Origin: CAIQPS01 sp964631965 | GTDB lineage: Bacteria; Actinomycetota; Thermoleophilia; RBG-16-64-13 | Reading direction: 5' to 3' | Assembly: GCA_964631965.1 (NCBI GenBank) | Contig: CAZWAR010000129.1 | Location: forward strand, 1-7,078 | Length of the DNA stretch: 7,078 nt | In this document: one piece after another, positions 1 through 6,429 of the stretch | Layout: every line of letters starts with the position of its first letter | How positions within the stretch are numbered: position 1 is the stretch's first letter | Position numbers and translations under genes: made by a program | The notes under the pieces: model-generated | Seen by the model: the letters and a program-made list of their open reading frames with translations, nothing else | Told to the model about the DNA's origin: nothing | The model's database searches: none

Positions 1-2
1 GC

Positions 3-1040
3 CAGGAAGCGCAGACGCAGGTGAGCACCCTCACCGCCCGGGTGCAGGAGGCGGAGGCCGAGATCGCCACCATGCGCGACCAACTCGGTCAAAAGATCGA
101 CGAGTACTACCGCTGCCTGGAAGACCTGGAGGCAGCTACTGCACGCCTCGCCGAGCTGCGGCGCCAGGTGAGCGATGCCCAAGCAAAGAAAGCGAAGGCC
201 CAGGCCGTTCTCGCCCAGCGTCTGAAGGCCGTCTACAAGTCGGGAGGGCGCGACCAGCTTCTGGAGATGCTCCTGCTCTCGAGTGGACTCCAGGACTTCT
301 ACAACCGGGTGCGCCTGGTGGCCACCCTCGCCGATCAGGACAGGCGGATCGTCTCCGACCTGCAAACCAGCGCCACCCGCCTCGATCTCCTGATGAAGGC
401 AACGGACGGGGAGCGGCGGAACGAGTTGGCTCTGAGGGCACGGCTGTCCAGAGAGGCGGCCACCATCCAGAAGACAAAGGCCCAGAAGCAGCAGATCGTG
501 GCCGGCCTCGACGCCGAGGTCAAAGCCGTCATCGAGCGGGAGCGCCAGCGGCAGCTGGCCGAGCAGGCCCGGCTCCAGGCAGAAATGGAGGCCCGGCTCC
601 AGGCAGAAATGGAGGCCCGGCTCCTCGCCATGCAGAACCCCCTGGTAGCCGAAGGGCGGATCCGGCCCCGAGGCTCCAACATCCTGCAGCCTGAGCAGAT
701 AGCGCTGGTCGCCCAGGAGGCCGGGTTCAGCGGCCGCAACCTCGTGCTTGCCGTCGCCGTGGCCCTGGCCGAATCAGGCGGCAACGCCAATGCCGTGGGC
801 GACACCACGATCGGAGGGAGTTTCGGCCTCTGGCAGGTCTACTGCATGGCGCATCCCGCCCTGATCCCGCCGGCCGATCCGGACAGCGTGGCCTGGTACG
901 ACCCCTATCAGAATGCGCGCTGGGCCTACCAGATCTCGCGCGGAAGCAACTGGTCCCCCTGGTCCACGTACAAACACGGCACCTACCTGGCGTTCATGGA
1001 CGCGGCCCAGGACGCGGTGGTGTCGCTCATCAGCGGGTAG
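3..1040 (+). CDS. Coiled-coil peptidoglycan hydrolase-like protein with C-terminal SLT/lysozyme-fold domain (5' truncated by window)
   Basis: The protein probably acts outside the membrane on peptidoglycan. Numbering from the GTG at position 21, residues 1-205 are a charged, Ala/Leu/Gln-rich coiled coil. The stretch SGGRDQLLEMLLLSSGLQDF (about 74-93), followed by VATLADQDRRIV, matches the hinge seen in PcsB/CwlO-type coiled-coil regulators of wall hydrolases. A short linker leads to a lysozyme-like domain at about 222-339. This contains ALAESGGN, where E251 is the likely catalytic Glu, then the GSFGLWQV glycine/tryptophan block and an Asn-Ala-Arg-Trp-Ala helix (NARWAYQISRG) typical of SLT-type transglycosylases. 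An AGGAAG (4-9) lies 11 nt before the GTG, but a start there would give no signal peptide. The frame stays open to the window edge with more heptad-like residues (QEAQTQ), so the true start is probably upstream. Function comes from the fold; the exact bond cleaved is not shown. Confidence 0.85.
   Translation, partial: QEAQTQVSTLTARVQEAEAEIATMRDQLGQKIDEYYRCLEDLEAATARLAELRRQVSDAQAKKAKAQAVLAQRLKAVYKSGGRDQLLEMLLLSSGLQDFYNRVRLVATLADQDRRIVSDLQTSATRLDLLMKATDGERRNELALRARLSREAATIQKTKAQKQQIVAGLDAEVKAVIERERQRQLAEQARLQAEMEARLQAEMEARLLAMQNPLVAEGRIRPRGSNILQPEQIALVAQEAGFSGRNLVLAVAVALAESGGNANAVGDTTIGGSFGLWQVYCMAHPALIPPADPDSVAWYDPYQNARWAYQISRGSNWSPWSTYKHGTYLAFMDAAQDAVVSLISG
567..624 (+). repeat. 24-bp in-frame tandem duplication (about 2.4 copies) in the coiled coil
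   Basis: Positions 567-590 and 591-614 are identical 24-base units, and 615-624 repeats the first ten bases. Each unit encodes eight residues (ARLQAEME), so the duplication extends the coiled coil just before the linker to the lysozyme-like domain. Two exact copies suggest a recent slippage event. Confidence 0.9.
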
Positions 1041-1112
1041 CACCCGGGGGCGCCCGACGGACGGACCTGATGGAGGCGGTTCGGTGTCGCTCCATCCTGG
1101 TACAACCCTCCA

Positions 1113-2045
1113 GTGGGACTGCAAACGCTCAGACGATCAACTCGACTCCCCGGCGTCGCGCTCGGGCTGCTGGCGCTTATCTGGGGATACAACTGGGTGG
1201 TCACCAAGATCGGTGCCGAGTACTCGGACCCGTTCACCTTCACAGCCATGCGCAACGTCCTCGGAGGTTTCCTCCTGCTCGCGGTGGTCGCTCTGCGGGG
1301 GGGCTCGCTGCGGCCCAAACGCTTCTGGATGACGGCGTTGTTCGGTTTCTTGCAGACCAGCCTTTCGGGTCTTTCCGTGTGGGCACTCTATATCGGAAGC
1401 GCAGGCAAGACCTCCATCCTCACCTACACCATGCCCTTCTGGTTGCTGCTCCTCACCTGGTCGGTCCTCAGAGAACGCCTCAACAGGACGCAATGGCTGG
1501 CCGTGGGGCTGGCCTTCGCGGGCTTGATACTCGTGCTCGATCCCTGGAGGCTGCGGGACCTTCCCGCCGAGCTGCTGGCCGTCGGCGGAGGGCTGAGTTG
1601 GGCGCTGGCTTCGATCGTGTACAAGCTGATGAACAGAGAAGAGCCTGTGGATCTGCTTTCGTTCACCGGCTGGCAGGCCGTTCTTGGTTCCATACCGCTG
1701 ATCGTCGCCGCAGCATTCACAGCCTCGCACGGCCCCACCTGGAACGCGAGCTTCATAGCCGCCCTCGTGTACAACGTGATCCTGTCCACTGCGCTGGCCC
1801 GATTCCTCTGGCTCTACGCCCTGGAGACCCTTCCCAGCGGTACGGTGGGGATCAGCGCGCTCGCGGTACCGTTGATAGGCATGCTCGCGGCCTGGCTGCA
1901 ACTCGGGGAGCAGCCTGATCCCTTCGAATCTTTTGGACTGGGCCTGATCGTCGTGGCCTTGGCCGTTCTCTCCGCCCGGGGCGTCAGACACGGCGTGACG
2001 GTCCTGGCCGGCAGGCGCTCCCATTTCGGTGGCGGGCCGGGTTGA
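1113..2045 (+). CDS. EamA/DMT-superfamily (RhaT/YdcZ-like) permease
   Basis: This is a 310-residue inner-membrane transporter with the usual DMT plan of two five-helix EamA repeats, at about residues 15-143 and 154-288. The first helix carries the signature run GLLALIWGYNWVVTKIG. Next come the FTFTAMRN motif, the SILTYTMPFW segment with helix-breaking Pro, and at the end of repeat one an ERLNRTQWLAVGLAFAG block. Repeat two has GGGLSWALASIVYK and ends with ALAVPLIGMLAAWLQLGEQP, the equivalent conserved helix. Family members export or import amino acids, amines, nucleotide precursors or other small metabolites; the substrate cannot be read here. The GTG at 1113 is the only start codon in this frame after the stop at 1068-1070, but it has no Shine-Dalgarno in place. 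The GGAGG at 1072-1076 is spaced for an out-of-frame GTG at 1084. An oxidoreductase follows 106 nt downstream. Confidence 0.9.
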   Translation: MGLQTLRRSTRLPGVALGLLALIWGYNWVVTKIGAEYSDPFTFTAMRNVLGGFLLLAVVALRGGSLRPKRFWMTALFGFLQTSLSGLSVWALYIGSAGKTSILTYTMPFWLLLLTWSVLRERLNRTQWLAVGLAFAGLILVLDPWRLRDLPAELLAVGGGLSWALASIVYKLMNREEPVDLLSFTGWQAVLGSIPLIVAAAFTASHGPTWNASFIAALVYNVILSTALARFLWLYALETLPSGTVGISALAVPLIGMLAAWLQLGEQPDPFESFGLGLIVVALAVLSARGVRHGVTVLAGRRSHFGGGPG

Positions 2046-2151
2046 CGACACGAGCTGAACGAGATGTGGCAGAACTGCAACGAGAGTACGGCAGTTGTTC
2101 TAACATGGTGGAGAGCCCGCAACAGTCTCCAGACCCAGACAGAAGGTACCT

Positions 2152-3303
2152 GTGGATACGACCGCAGAAGTGGTGATCGTCGGAGGGGGGATCATCGGGG
2201 CCAGTATCGCCTATCACCTGGCCCAAAAGGGCACCCGAAACGTCGTGCTCCTCGAAAAGGATATGCTCGGCGATGGCACTACGGCCAAGTGCGCCGGAGG
2301 GATCCGAGTCCAGTTCTCCACCGAGATCAACATCCGCTTCTCCCTCGAGAGCTTCAAGACCTGGAACAATTTTCACGAGATCATGGGGTCCGACCTCGAT
2401 TTCAAGAAGGTCGGTTACCTCCTGCTGGCAACCACGGAGCTGGAGTGGGCAGCGTTTCAGAGCGCCTCTGATCTGCAGAAGGGATTCGGCATCCCGGTGG
2501 AGCTTCTCTCCCCGGAGGACATCCGGGACCGTTGGCCATACATCCGGACCGACGACCTCAGAGGAGGGACCTTCTGCTGCTGGGAGGGGCACGCCGGCCC
2601 CTACGAAGCACTCACCGGCTTCGTGCGGGGAGCCCGCCGTTGTGGGGTCAGAGTCCTCGAGAACGCCGAAGTCACTCAGATCCTGCGCAACGGAAGCCGG
2701 GTGACCGGGGTCCGGACCCGCCGGGGCGACATCTCAGCTCCTGTGGTAGTCAACGCCGCCGGCCCCTATGCCGGGGAAGTGGGCAAAATGGCTGGAGTGG
2801 AAGTGCCGGTCAAGCCCTACCGCCGCCAACTCTTCCTCACGCGGCCCTTCCATCAGATCCCCGAATCTCTGCCCATGGTGATCGACTTCCATCAGGGTTG
2901 GTATTTCCGCAAAGAGGGAGCTCGCCTGCTGATCTCCGGGCCCAAGGACACTCTCCCCTCGTTCGACCAGAGCATGGAATACAACTGCCTGGAGGAAGTG
3001 GCCGAGAAATCGATCCAGCGCGCGCCCTGCCTGGAGGATGCGGAGATCAGTGGAGGATGGGCGGGTACCTACGAGATATCCCCGGACAACCACGCCATCC
3101 TTGGGGGCGTGCCCGGTCTGGATGGTTTCTTCGTGGCCGGAGGCTTCAGCGGCCATGGTTTCCAGCACAGTCCCGCGGCGGGGAAGGTGATGGCCGAACT
3201 GATCCTCGGCGAACAACCTTCGATCGATATCTCCTCGCTTGCTCTGGATCGCTTCGAGAAGGACCGGATGATCCCTGAGTTCCTGACGGCTTTTCACGAG
3301 TGA
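2152..3303 (+). CDS. FAD-dependent oxidoreductase, DAO family (sarcosine oxidase beta / DadA-like)
   Basis: This 383-residue cytosolic flavoenzyme probably oxidises a secondary amine, N-methylated or D-amino acid, or a related compound. The N-terminal Rossmann motif is VVIVGGGIIGASIAYHLA (residues 7-24), with the ribose-binding acid at E35 in VVLLEKD. Then comes the block TTAKCAGGIRVQF (43-55), characteristic of the SoxB/HcnC/ProDH-beta branch. NAAGPYA (201-207) is the second dinucleotide-side motif. The C-terminal FAD-closing motifs are GGWAGTYEISPDNHAILGG (301-319) and FVAGGFSGHGFQHSPAAG (327-344). Length matches single-chain or beta subunits of the family (about 370-410 residues). No alpha, gamma or delta subunit lies nearby, so a stand-alone enzyme is likelier than a heterotetramer. 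The GTG start at 2152 has AGAAGG at 2140-2145, six bases upstream. The transporter before it may serve the same metabolite; this is inference, and the substrate is unknown. Confidence 0.9.
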   Translation: MDTTAEVVIVGGGIIGASIAYHLAQKGTRNVVLLEKDMLGDGTTAKCAGGIRVQFSTEINIRFSLESFKTWNNFHEIMGSDLDFKKVGYLLLATTELEWAAFQSASDLQKGFGIPVELLSPEDIRDRWPYIRTDDLRGGTFCCWEGHAGPYEALTGFVRGARRCGVRVLENAEVTQILRNGSRVTGVRTRRGDISAPVVVNAAGPYAGEVGKMAGVEVPVKPYRRQLFLTRPFHQIPESLPMVIDFHQGWYFRKEGARLLISGPKDTLPSFDQSMEYNCLEEVAEKSIQRAPCLEDAEISGGWAGTYEISPDNHAILGGVPGLDGFFVAGGFSGHGFQHSPAAGKVMAELILGEQPSIDISSLALDRFEKDRMIPEFLTAFHE

Positions 3304-3364
3304 AGTTCGCCCTGTTTCACGCCTCGTAGCCTAGATGAGACAACCCACCGACGGAGTCTTCGAG

Positions 3365-3970
3365 ATGAAGCACCGTTCTTGCTTGGTTCTTCTGGGTTTG
3401 ATAGTTCCCGCCGCGGCTCTGGCCGCCTCGTTGGGAGTGGTGCTGGGCGGGGTTTCAGGTCAGGAGTTCTCTGAGCTCGCGCCTCAAGTTCGGGAGACAT
3501 TCACTTCAGCCCTGATCGCGTGGGAAACCGACGGCTACGGAACTCCGGGAACAGTCGAGAACAACGTTCCTCCCCCACTACCCACGGCCGCCGAAGCTAC
3601 CAAGCAGCAAGAGGCGGGCTACGCCGACGCGGAGAACTACTTCGCTCAGGATCTTGCCGCAAGACTGAAGGCTCGAATCGACCGAAGCACTGTTCTGCAG
3701 AAGGACCCGAATCTCCGCATGCTTGGAGCCGGGGTCGAGAACCTGGTGATTGAATCGGTGGAGTTCGATGACTCAGGCTCGAGCGTCACCGTGATGGCCA
3801 CGTACACCCATTGGGCCGACTCGGCCGAGCTTGATCCCGCCAGCGGCTTGTGGACCGTGTTCACGCCCTCGAACGACCACAGAGCGACGGTCACGATGGA
3901 CCGGCAGGCTTCCGGCGAGTGGGTCGTCACCGACTACCTGGGGAAGTTCATCAACGGCACAGGCCCATAA
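3365..3970 (+). CDS. Small exported protein of unknown function
   Basis: This 201-residue protein has a signal sequence: MKHR, then a hydrophobic stretch of about residues 6-30, with a possible signal peptidase I site after AALA (about 20). The long hydrophobic run could instead stay as an N-terminal anchor. The mature part has a helical, Gln/Glu/Ala-rich segment (78-110), then alternating strands: VENLVIESVEFDDSGSSVTV, MATYTHWADSAEL, HRATVTMDRQASGEWVVTDY. One helix followed by curved strands that end in 'GEWVVTDYLG' is reminiscent of NTF2-like folds, but I do not recognise a named family. There is no lipobox. ATG 3365 was chosen over ATG 3335 because GGAG at 3353-3356 is eight bases upstream and the signal peptide begins there. 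The 61-nt gap after the oxidoreductase allows co-transcription. TAGCCT at 3327-3332 is a weak -10-like hexamer. Confidence 0.75.
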   Translation: MKHRSCLVLLGLIVPAAALAASLGVVLGGVSGQEFSELAPQVRETFTSALIAWETDGYGTPGTVENNVPPPLPTAAEATKQQEAGYADAENYFAQDLAARLKARIDRSTVLQKDPNLRMLGAGVENLVIESVEFDDSGSSVTVMATYTHWADSAELDPASGLWTVFTPSNDHRATVTMDRQASGEWVVTDYLGKFINGTGP

Positions 3971-3977
3971 GGGGCGG

Positions 3978-4017
3978 GAAGATGCGCCCGCTAGGCTCCG
4001 GTTGCTGCGATAAGCAA
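3978..4017. terminator. Pair of short hairpins after the exported-protein gene; weak terminator candidate
   Basis: Just after the TAA at 3968-3970 there is a GC-rich 5-bp hairpin (GCGGG pairing with CCCGC, 8-nt loop, within about 3975-3992). A second hairpin follows: TTGCT at 4002-4006 pairs with AGCAA at 4013-4017 around a 6-nt loop. Neither has a U tract. Their position between a + strand stop and a possible minus-strand gene end at 4023 would suit a bidirectional terminator, but both stems are short. Confidence 0.25.
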
Positions 4018-4022
4018 GCCTG

Positions 4023-4136
4023 CTACTGGATCACGAAGCCGCCCGACGTGGCGATGTTCGCCTCGGTCATCTGACCGCTCGGGTAGAGAGGAACATCGCC
4101 AGGACCGGCGGGCGCGGCGTACACCTTGTACCACGA
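4023..4136 (-). pseudogene. Possible 3' remnant of a minus-strand gene
   Basis: Read on the minus strand, 4136 down to 4023 encodes 37 residues and a TAG stop: SWYKVYAAPAGPGDVPLY followed by PSGQMTEANIATSGGFVIQ. Thirty-one of the 37 codons end in G or C, as in the real genes here, and the peptide has a natural composition. Further upstream on that strand the same frame stays open to about 4493 but becomes Arg/Pro/Ser-rich and shadow-like, with no plausible start or ribosome-binding site. Two readings fit: the surviving C-terminal end of a gene whose 5' part was deleted or scrambled, or chance codon bias. I do not recognise the family. Confidence 0.3.
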
Positions 4137-4225
4137 GCAAGACAGCCGTAACGCTCGACCGCTGCATGGGTCCCCTGTCTTCGGGCGACATGCGGCGAGC
4201 GTATGTCGATGCTCTCGAGCGAACT

Positions 4226-4247
4226 GTGGCAGCGAGGAAGTTGCCGC
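4226..4247 (+). other. Leader hairpin upstream of the DUF4424-like gene
   Basis: Positions 4226-4233 can pair with 4240-4247 (eight pairs including two G-U, loop GAGGAA), about 105 nt before the start codon. Immediately after it, 4246-4262 resembles a degenerate tRNA T-arm (GCGGG-CTCGACT-CCCAC). No acceptor stem, anticodon arm or D arm can be matched around it. It could be a structured 5' leader or coincidence. Confidence 0.3.
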
Positions 4248-4262
4248 GGGCTCGACTCCCAC

Positions 4263-4289
4263 GGAACCGTATGGTCCAACTGAAGAGTC
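4263..4289 (+). promoter_or_regulatory. Possible ECF-sigma-type promoter (GGAAC ... GTC)
   Basis: GGAAC at 4263-4267 followed 19 nt later by GTC at 4287-4289 fits the loose GGAAC-N18/19-GTT/GTC pattern of extracytoplasmic-function sigma promoters. It sits about 60 nt before the start of a membrane-anchored envelope protein, a usual kind of ECF target. GAACCG occurs three times nearby (4264-4269, 4293-4298, 4302-4307). The motif is short and the call is weak. Confidence 0.2.
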
Positions 4290-4351
4290 TTCGAACCGTT
4301 GGAACCGGGTTGGTGGTAGCCTGGCGAAGACTGAAGCAGCTCGGAGGGGGT

Positions 4352-5953
4352 ATGAAACGCGTCGCCGGGATTCTTGGTGCCATCCTCGCCGTGACGGCTT
4401 TGCTTCTCTTCGCGTCCGGGACGGCACTCGCTCCTCCCTCCGCATCCGCCGACATGTCGACTGTGGGCGGGGTATCGGGTGATCTGTACCCAATAGCGAA
4501 CAACGACGTCCGCATGGAAGCGGAGACCGTGCAGGCAGTCTGCTACCGGTGTTACGCCGAGTTCCGTGTGGACTTCAAGTTCGTCAACGCTGGCTCAGCC
4601 CAGACGCTGCAGCTCGGCTTTCCCTATATGGTCAAGCCGCCGAGCGCCACTCCGCCACTCGTCGGCTTTCGGGCCTGGCAGGATGGAACCCCGCTCGCTG
4701 TCGCTCTCGGCGACGTGGCGTCCTCCTCCACGACCGCGGCCACCGGGCCGGTCGCCCCGGTTGAGGGCTACTTCCTCATGAACGCGCGGTTCCCGCCAGG
4801 CCAGACGATGATCAGCGTCACCTACCTTGCGGAACCGAGCTGGTGGGGACAATACCGGCTACCCTCGACGACTCCGGCCGACCTGAAGGCCCTCGGTCTG
4901 GAGGGGCAAGTAGCGAAGTACGACTACTGGCTGCATACCGGGGCCACTTGGGCGGGGACCATCGGTAGGGCCACTGTCGTCTTTCGGCTGGCAGACGACT
5001 TCGACGGCTGGGCCGTGGACGTCAAGGCCTGCGATCCGGCGGTGAAGGGCTCCAAGATACTGGTGCCCACGACCAAGCCGGAAACCTATACGCGTCCCGA
5101 TCCGCGCACGTATCGGTGGGCGTTCGAGGACCTGGAACCAACCGAGGCCGACGACATCGTGCTGGCCTTCAGTGGGGGAGCCTTCGGATGGCTTCAGAGC
5201 GAGGGACCTGACCACCAAGGGGAAGTGCCCGCAGACTATGGCGCCGTTCCGATCCCGATCACCGCCTCGGACAACCTGGACTACCACTATGACGGACTCG
5301 CCAGCGCAAGGGACGGGTGGTGGGCTGTGGAAGGCAGCCTGGCTCGGTCATGGAGCATGCCGGCGCCCGGCAAGGGTTCATGGATCAAGATTGGTGTCGA
5401 GGGCAATAGGGACCTGAAGGAGATCCGGGTCATCCCTGGCAGGAACGACGCGTTCGACTCCTTCGGAAAGTACGGACGGCCAAAGGACGTGCGGGTGACG
5501 CTTTCGGACGGGACGAGCGCGACCATCTCGCTGAAGGACGAGCCCTCTATCCAGAAGTTCCCGATCTCGGGTACGGCCGAGTGGGTCAGACTCGAAGTCC
5601 TCAGTATCTATCCGGGAACAAAAAACAACGACACCTACATCACGGAGATCGGCTTCGGCAACGAGCCGGCACCCTCCTTCCTGGCGTTCTCAGACTTGAT
5701 CTCGGAAACCGACTCCGGCCGGACAGGGGCGATATCAACCGTAGGAGCGAGTGCCAGCGGCGGAACAGGGGCAACAGCGAAGAGCGTTGGTGCTGCTCCC
5801 GCCGAGTCCTCGGCGCGCTTCCCTGGCCGAATCGTGTGGCCCGTTTTCGGCGTATTGGCGGGTACAGGACTGGTTCTCGCGCTTGCCTGGGTGGCGAGAC
5901 GTCGTCTCCGGTTGATGCGGGTCCGCAGGCGCAGCCCTTGGTCTGATGAGTGA
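4352..5953 (+). CDS. Type I membrane protein: DUF4424-like ectodomain plus NADase-type glycan-binding (F5/8C-like) domain
   Basis: The 533-residue protein starts with a signal peptide (MKR, hydrophobic core 5-20, likely cleavage after SASA near 34). Residues about 45-275 resemble DUF4424: NDVRMEAETVQAVCYRCYAE then VDFKFVNAGSAQTLQLGFP, the E-V-x-V strand pair ending in 'GFP', with a closing segment YRWAFEDLEPTEADDIVLAF. Residues about 311-436 match the NADase-type glycan-binding fold: SLARSWSMPAPGKGSWIKIG, KEIRVIPGRNDAFDSFGKY, RPKDVRVTLSDGT, then WVRLEVLSIYPGTKNNDTYI and TEIGFG. A Ser/Gly/Thr/Ala-rich linker (440-490) precedes one membrane helix (494-515) and an Arg-rich cytoplasmic tail, giving an outside-facing domain tethered to the membrane. 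ATG 4352 has GGAGG at 4343-4347; the longer frame from GTG 4166 is shadow-like and lacks a ribosome-binding site and signal peptide. Glycan or wall binding is inferred from the domain name; no catalytic site is seen. The CxxC (C64, C67) is notable. Confidence 0.85.
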   Translation: MKRVAGILGAILAVTALLLFASGTALAPPSASADMSTVGGVSGDLYPIANNDVRMEAETVQAVCYRCYAEFRVDFKFVNAGSAQTLQLGFPYMVKPPSATPPLVGFRAWQDGTPLAVALGDVASSSTTAATGPVAPVEGYFLMNARFPPGQTMISVTYLAEPSWWGQYRLPSTTPADLKALGLEGQVAKYDYWLHTGATWAGTIGRATVVFRLADDFDGWAVDVKACDPAVKGSKILVPTTKPETYTRPDPRTYRWAFEDLEPTEADDIVLAFSGGAFGWLQSEGPDHQGEVPADYGAVPIPITASDNLDYHYDGLASARDGWWAVEGSLARSWSMPAPGKGSWIKIGVEGNRDLKEIRVIPGRNDAFDSFGKYGRPKDVRVTLSDGTSATISLKDEPSIQKFPISGTAEWVRLEVLSIYPGTKNNDTYITEIGFGNEPAPSFLAFSDLISETDSGRTGAISTVGASASGGTGATAKSVGAAPAESSARFPGRIVWPVFGVLAGTGLVLALAWVARRRLRLMRVRRRSPWSDE

Positions 5954-6362
5954 TGGTGAGAAGTCCGCTGGACGGTATTCAAGAGAGCTTGGATCTCGGT
6001 ATTCCGCCCAGCCAGAACATCTTGACGGGTCACGACAAAGGTCTCCGGCCCGCTCCGTCCTCCGCTTGTCGGAGATCGAGCAGCGGTAGCGTTAGACGTA
6101 CTTTTCGGTTCCGAACGGCGTTGCCGGACCTTCCGTGGTAGGGGCCCGGTTTCCTGCGCCGTTCGTCAGGGACTTCTCTTTTTGCCCGTTCCAGAAAGGT
6201 ACGGAATCGCTGTACAAAGGGCCTCCACAGAAAACAAAGACACGCCTTTGCTCATCAAACACAGGTCAACCTCGACGGATGAAGGGGTCGAGACGCCGGT
6301 CGATAACGGGCTCCGAAGCAAACGAGACTGGCCCTCTCCTCCCATCTTCGAGCATGATGACC
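5954..6362. other. Gene-poor gap
   Basis: I see no convincing gene in either strand. Short open frames (for example 5950-6141 and 6182-6418 on +) have mixed third-base use unlike the neighbouring genes, and no ribosome-binding site. About 6170-6265 is visibly more A/T-rich than the rest (CTTTTT run at 6176-6184, AGAAAACAAAGA near 6230). A short hairpin, CTCCG-CTTGT-CGGAG, lies near 6060-6074 without a T tract. Confidence 0.6.
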
Positions 6363-6391
6363 TTGACCGACGACTGAGGCACATGTACCGT
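6363..6391 (+). promoter_or_regulatory. Sigma70-like promoter candidate for the methyltransferase gene
   Basis: TTGACC at 6363-6368 is followed after 17 nt by TACCGT at 6386-6391 (TAnnnT). Transcription would start near 6398, giving a leader of about 30 nt. The -35 hexamer is good and the -10 is weak. Confidence 0.35.
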
Positions 6392-6415
6392 CTGCCCAGA
6401 ACCTGCCGGGCAGAC
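6390..6415 (+). promoter_or_regulatory. Perfect 8-bp inverted repeat, operator-like, overlapping the expected transcription start
   Basis: GTCTGCCC at 6390-6397 is the exact reverse complement of GGGCAGAC at 6408-6415, with a 10-nt spacer. It begins inside the candidate -10 element and ends one base before the GAGGA ribosome-binding site (6417-6421). A repressor dimer bound here would block initiation. If transcribed from further upstream, the same bases would form a hairpin beside the ribosome-binding site. It could also act as a terminator for upstream transcripts, but no T tract follows. Confidence 0.45.
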
Positions 6416-6429
6416 TGAGGAACTAATCC

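Noticed and set aside
1041..1060. GGGCGCCC palindrome after the hydrolase-like gene, considered as a terminator
   Set aside because: It is a loop-less DNA palindrome with no T tract, so it cannot form a normal terminator hairpin.
1137..2051. A 304-codon minus-strand open frame
   Set aside because: It is opposite the transporter, and is Gly/Gln/Arg/Glu-rich with no recognisable domain: an antisense shadow.
4175..4270. Possible tRNA gene or relic (T-arm-like GCGGG-CTCGACT-CCCAC at 4246-4262 with a variable-arm-like hairpin before it)
   Set aside because: The T-arm has one mismatch. The bases after it (GGAACCG) have no complementary acceptor strand upstream, and no anticodon or D arm can be drawn.
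4166..4351. Upstream extension of the DUF4424-like gene to GTG 4166
   Set aside because: It would bury the signal peptide 62 residues inside the protein, has no ribosome-binding site, and is Arg-rich like non-coding frames here. ATG 4352 has a strong GGAGG.
5950..6141. A 63-codon + strand frame overlapping the previous stop (GTGA overlap)
   Set aside because: The overlap looks like translational coupling, but third-base use is mixed, the second half is Arg/Ser-rich, and no family or ribosome-binding site is seen.
6182..6418. A 78-codon + strand frame with a TTG start ending at the methyltransferase ribosome-binding site
   Set aside because: It has low G/C at third positions compared with real genes here, no ribosome-binding site, and runs through the promoter/inverted-repeat region.
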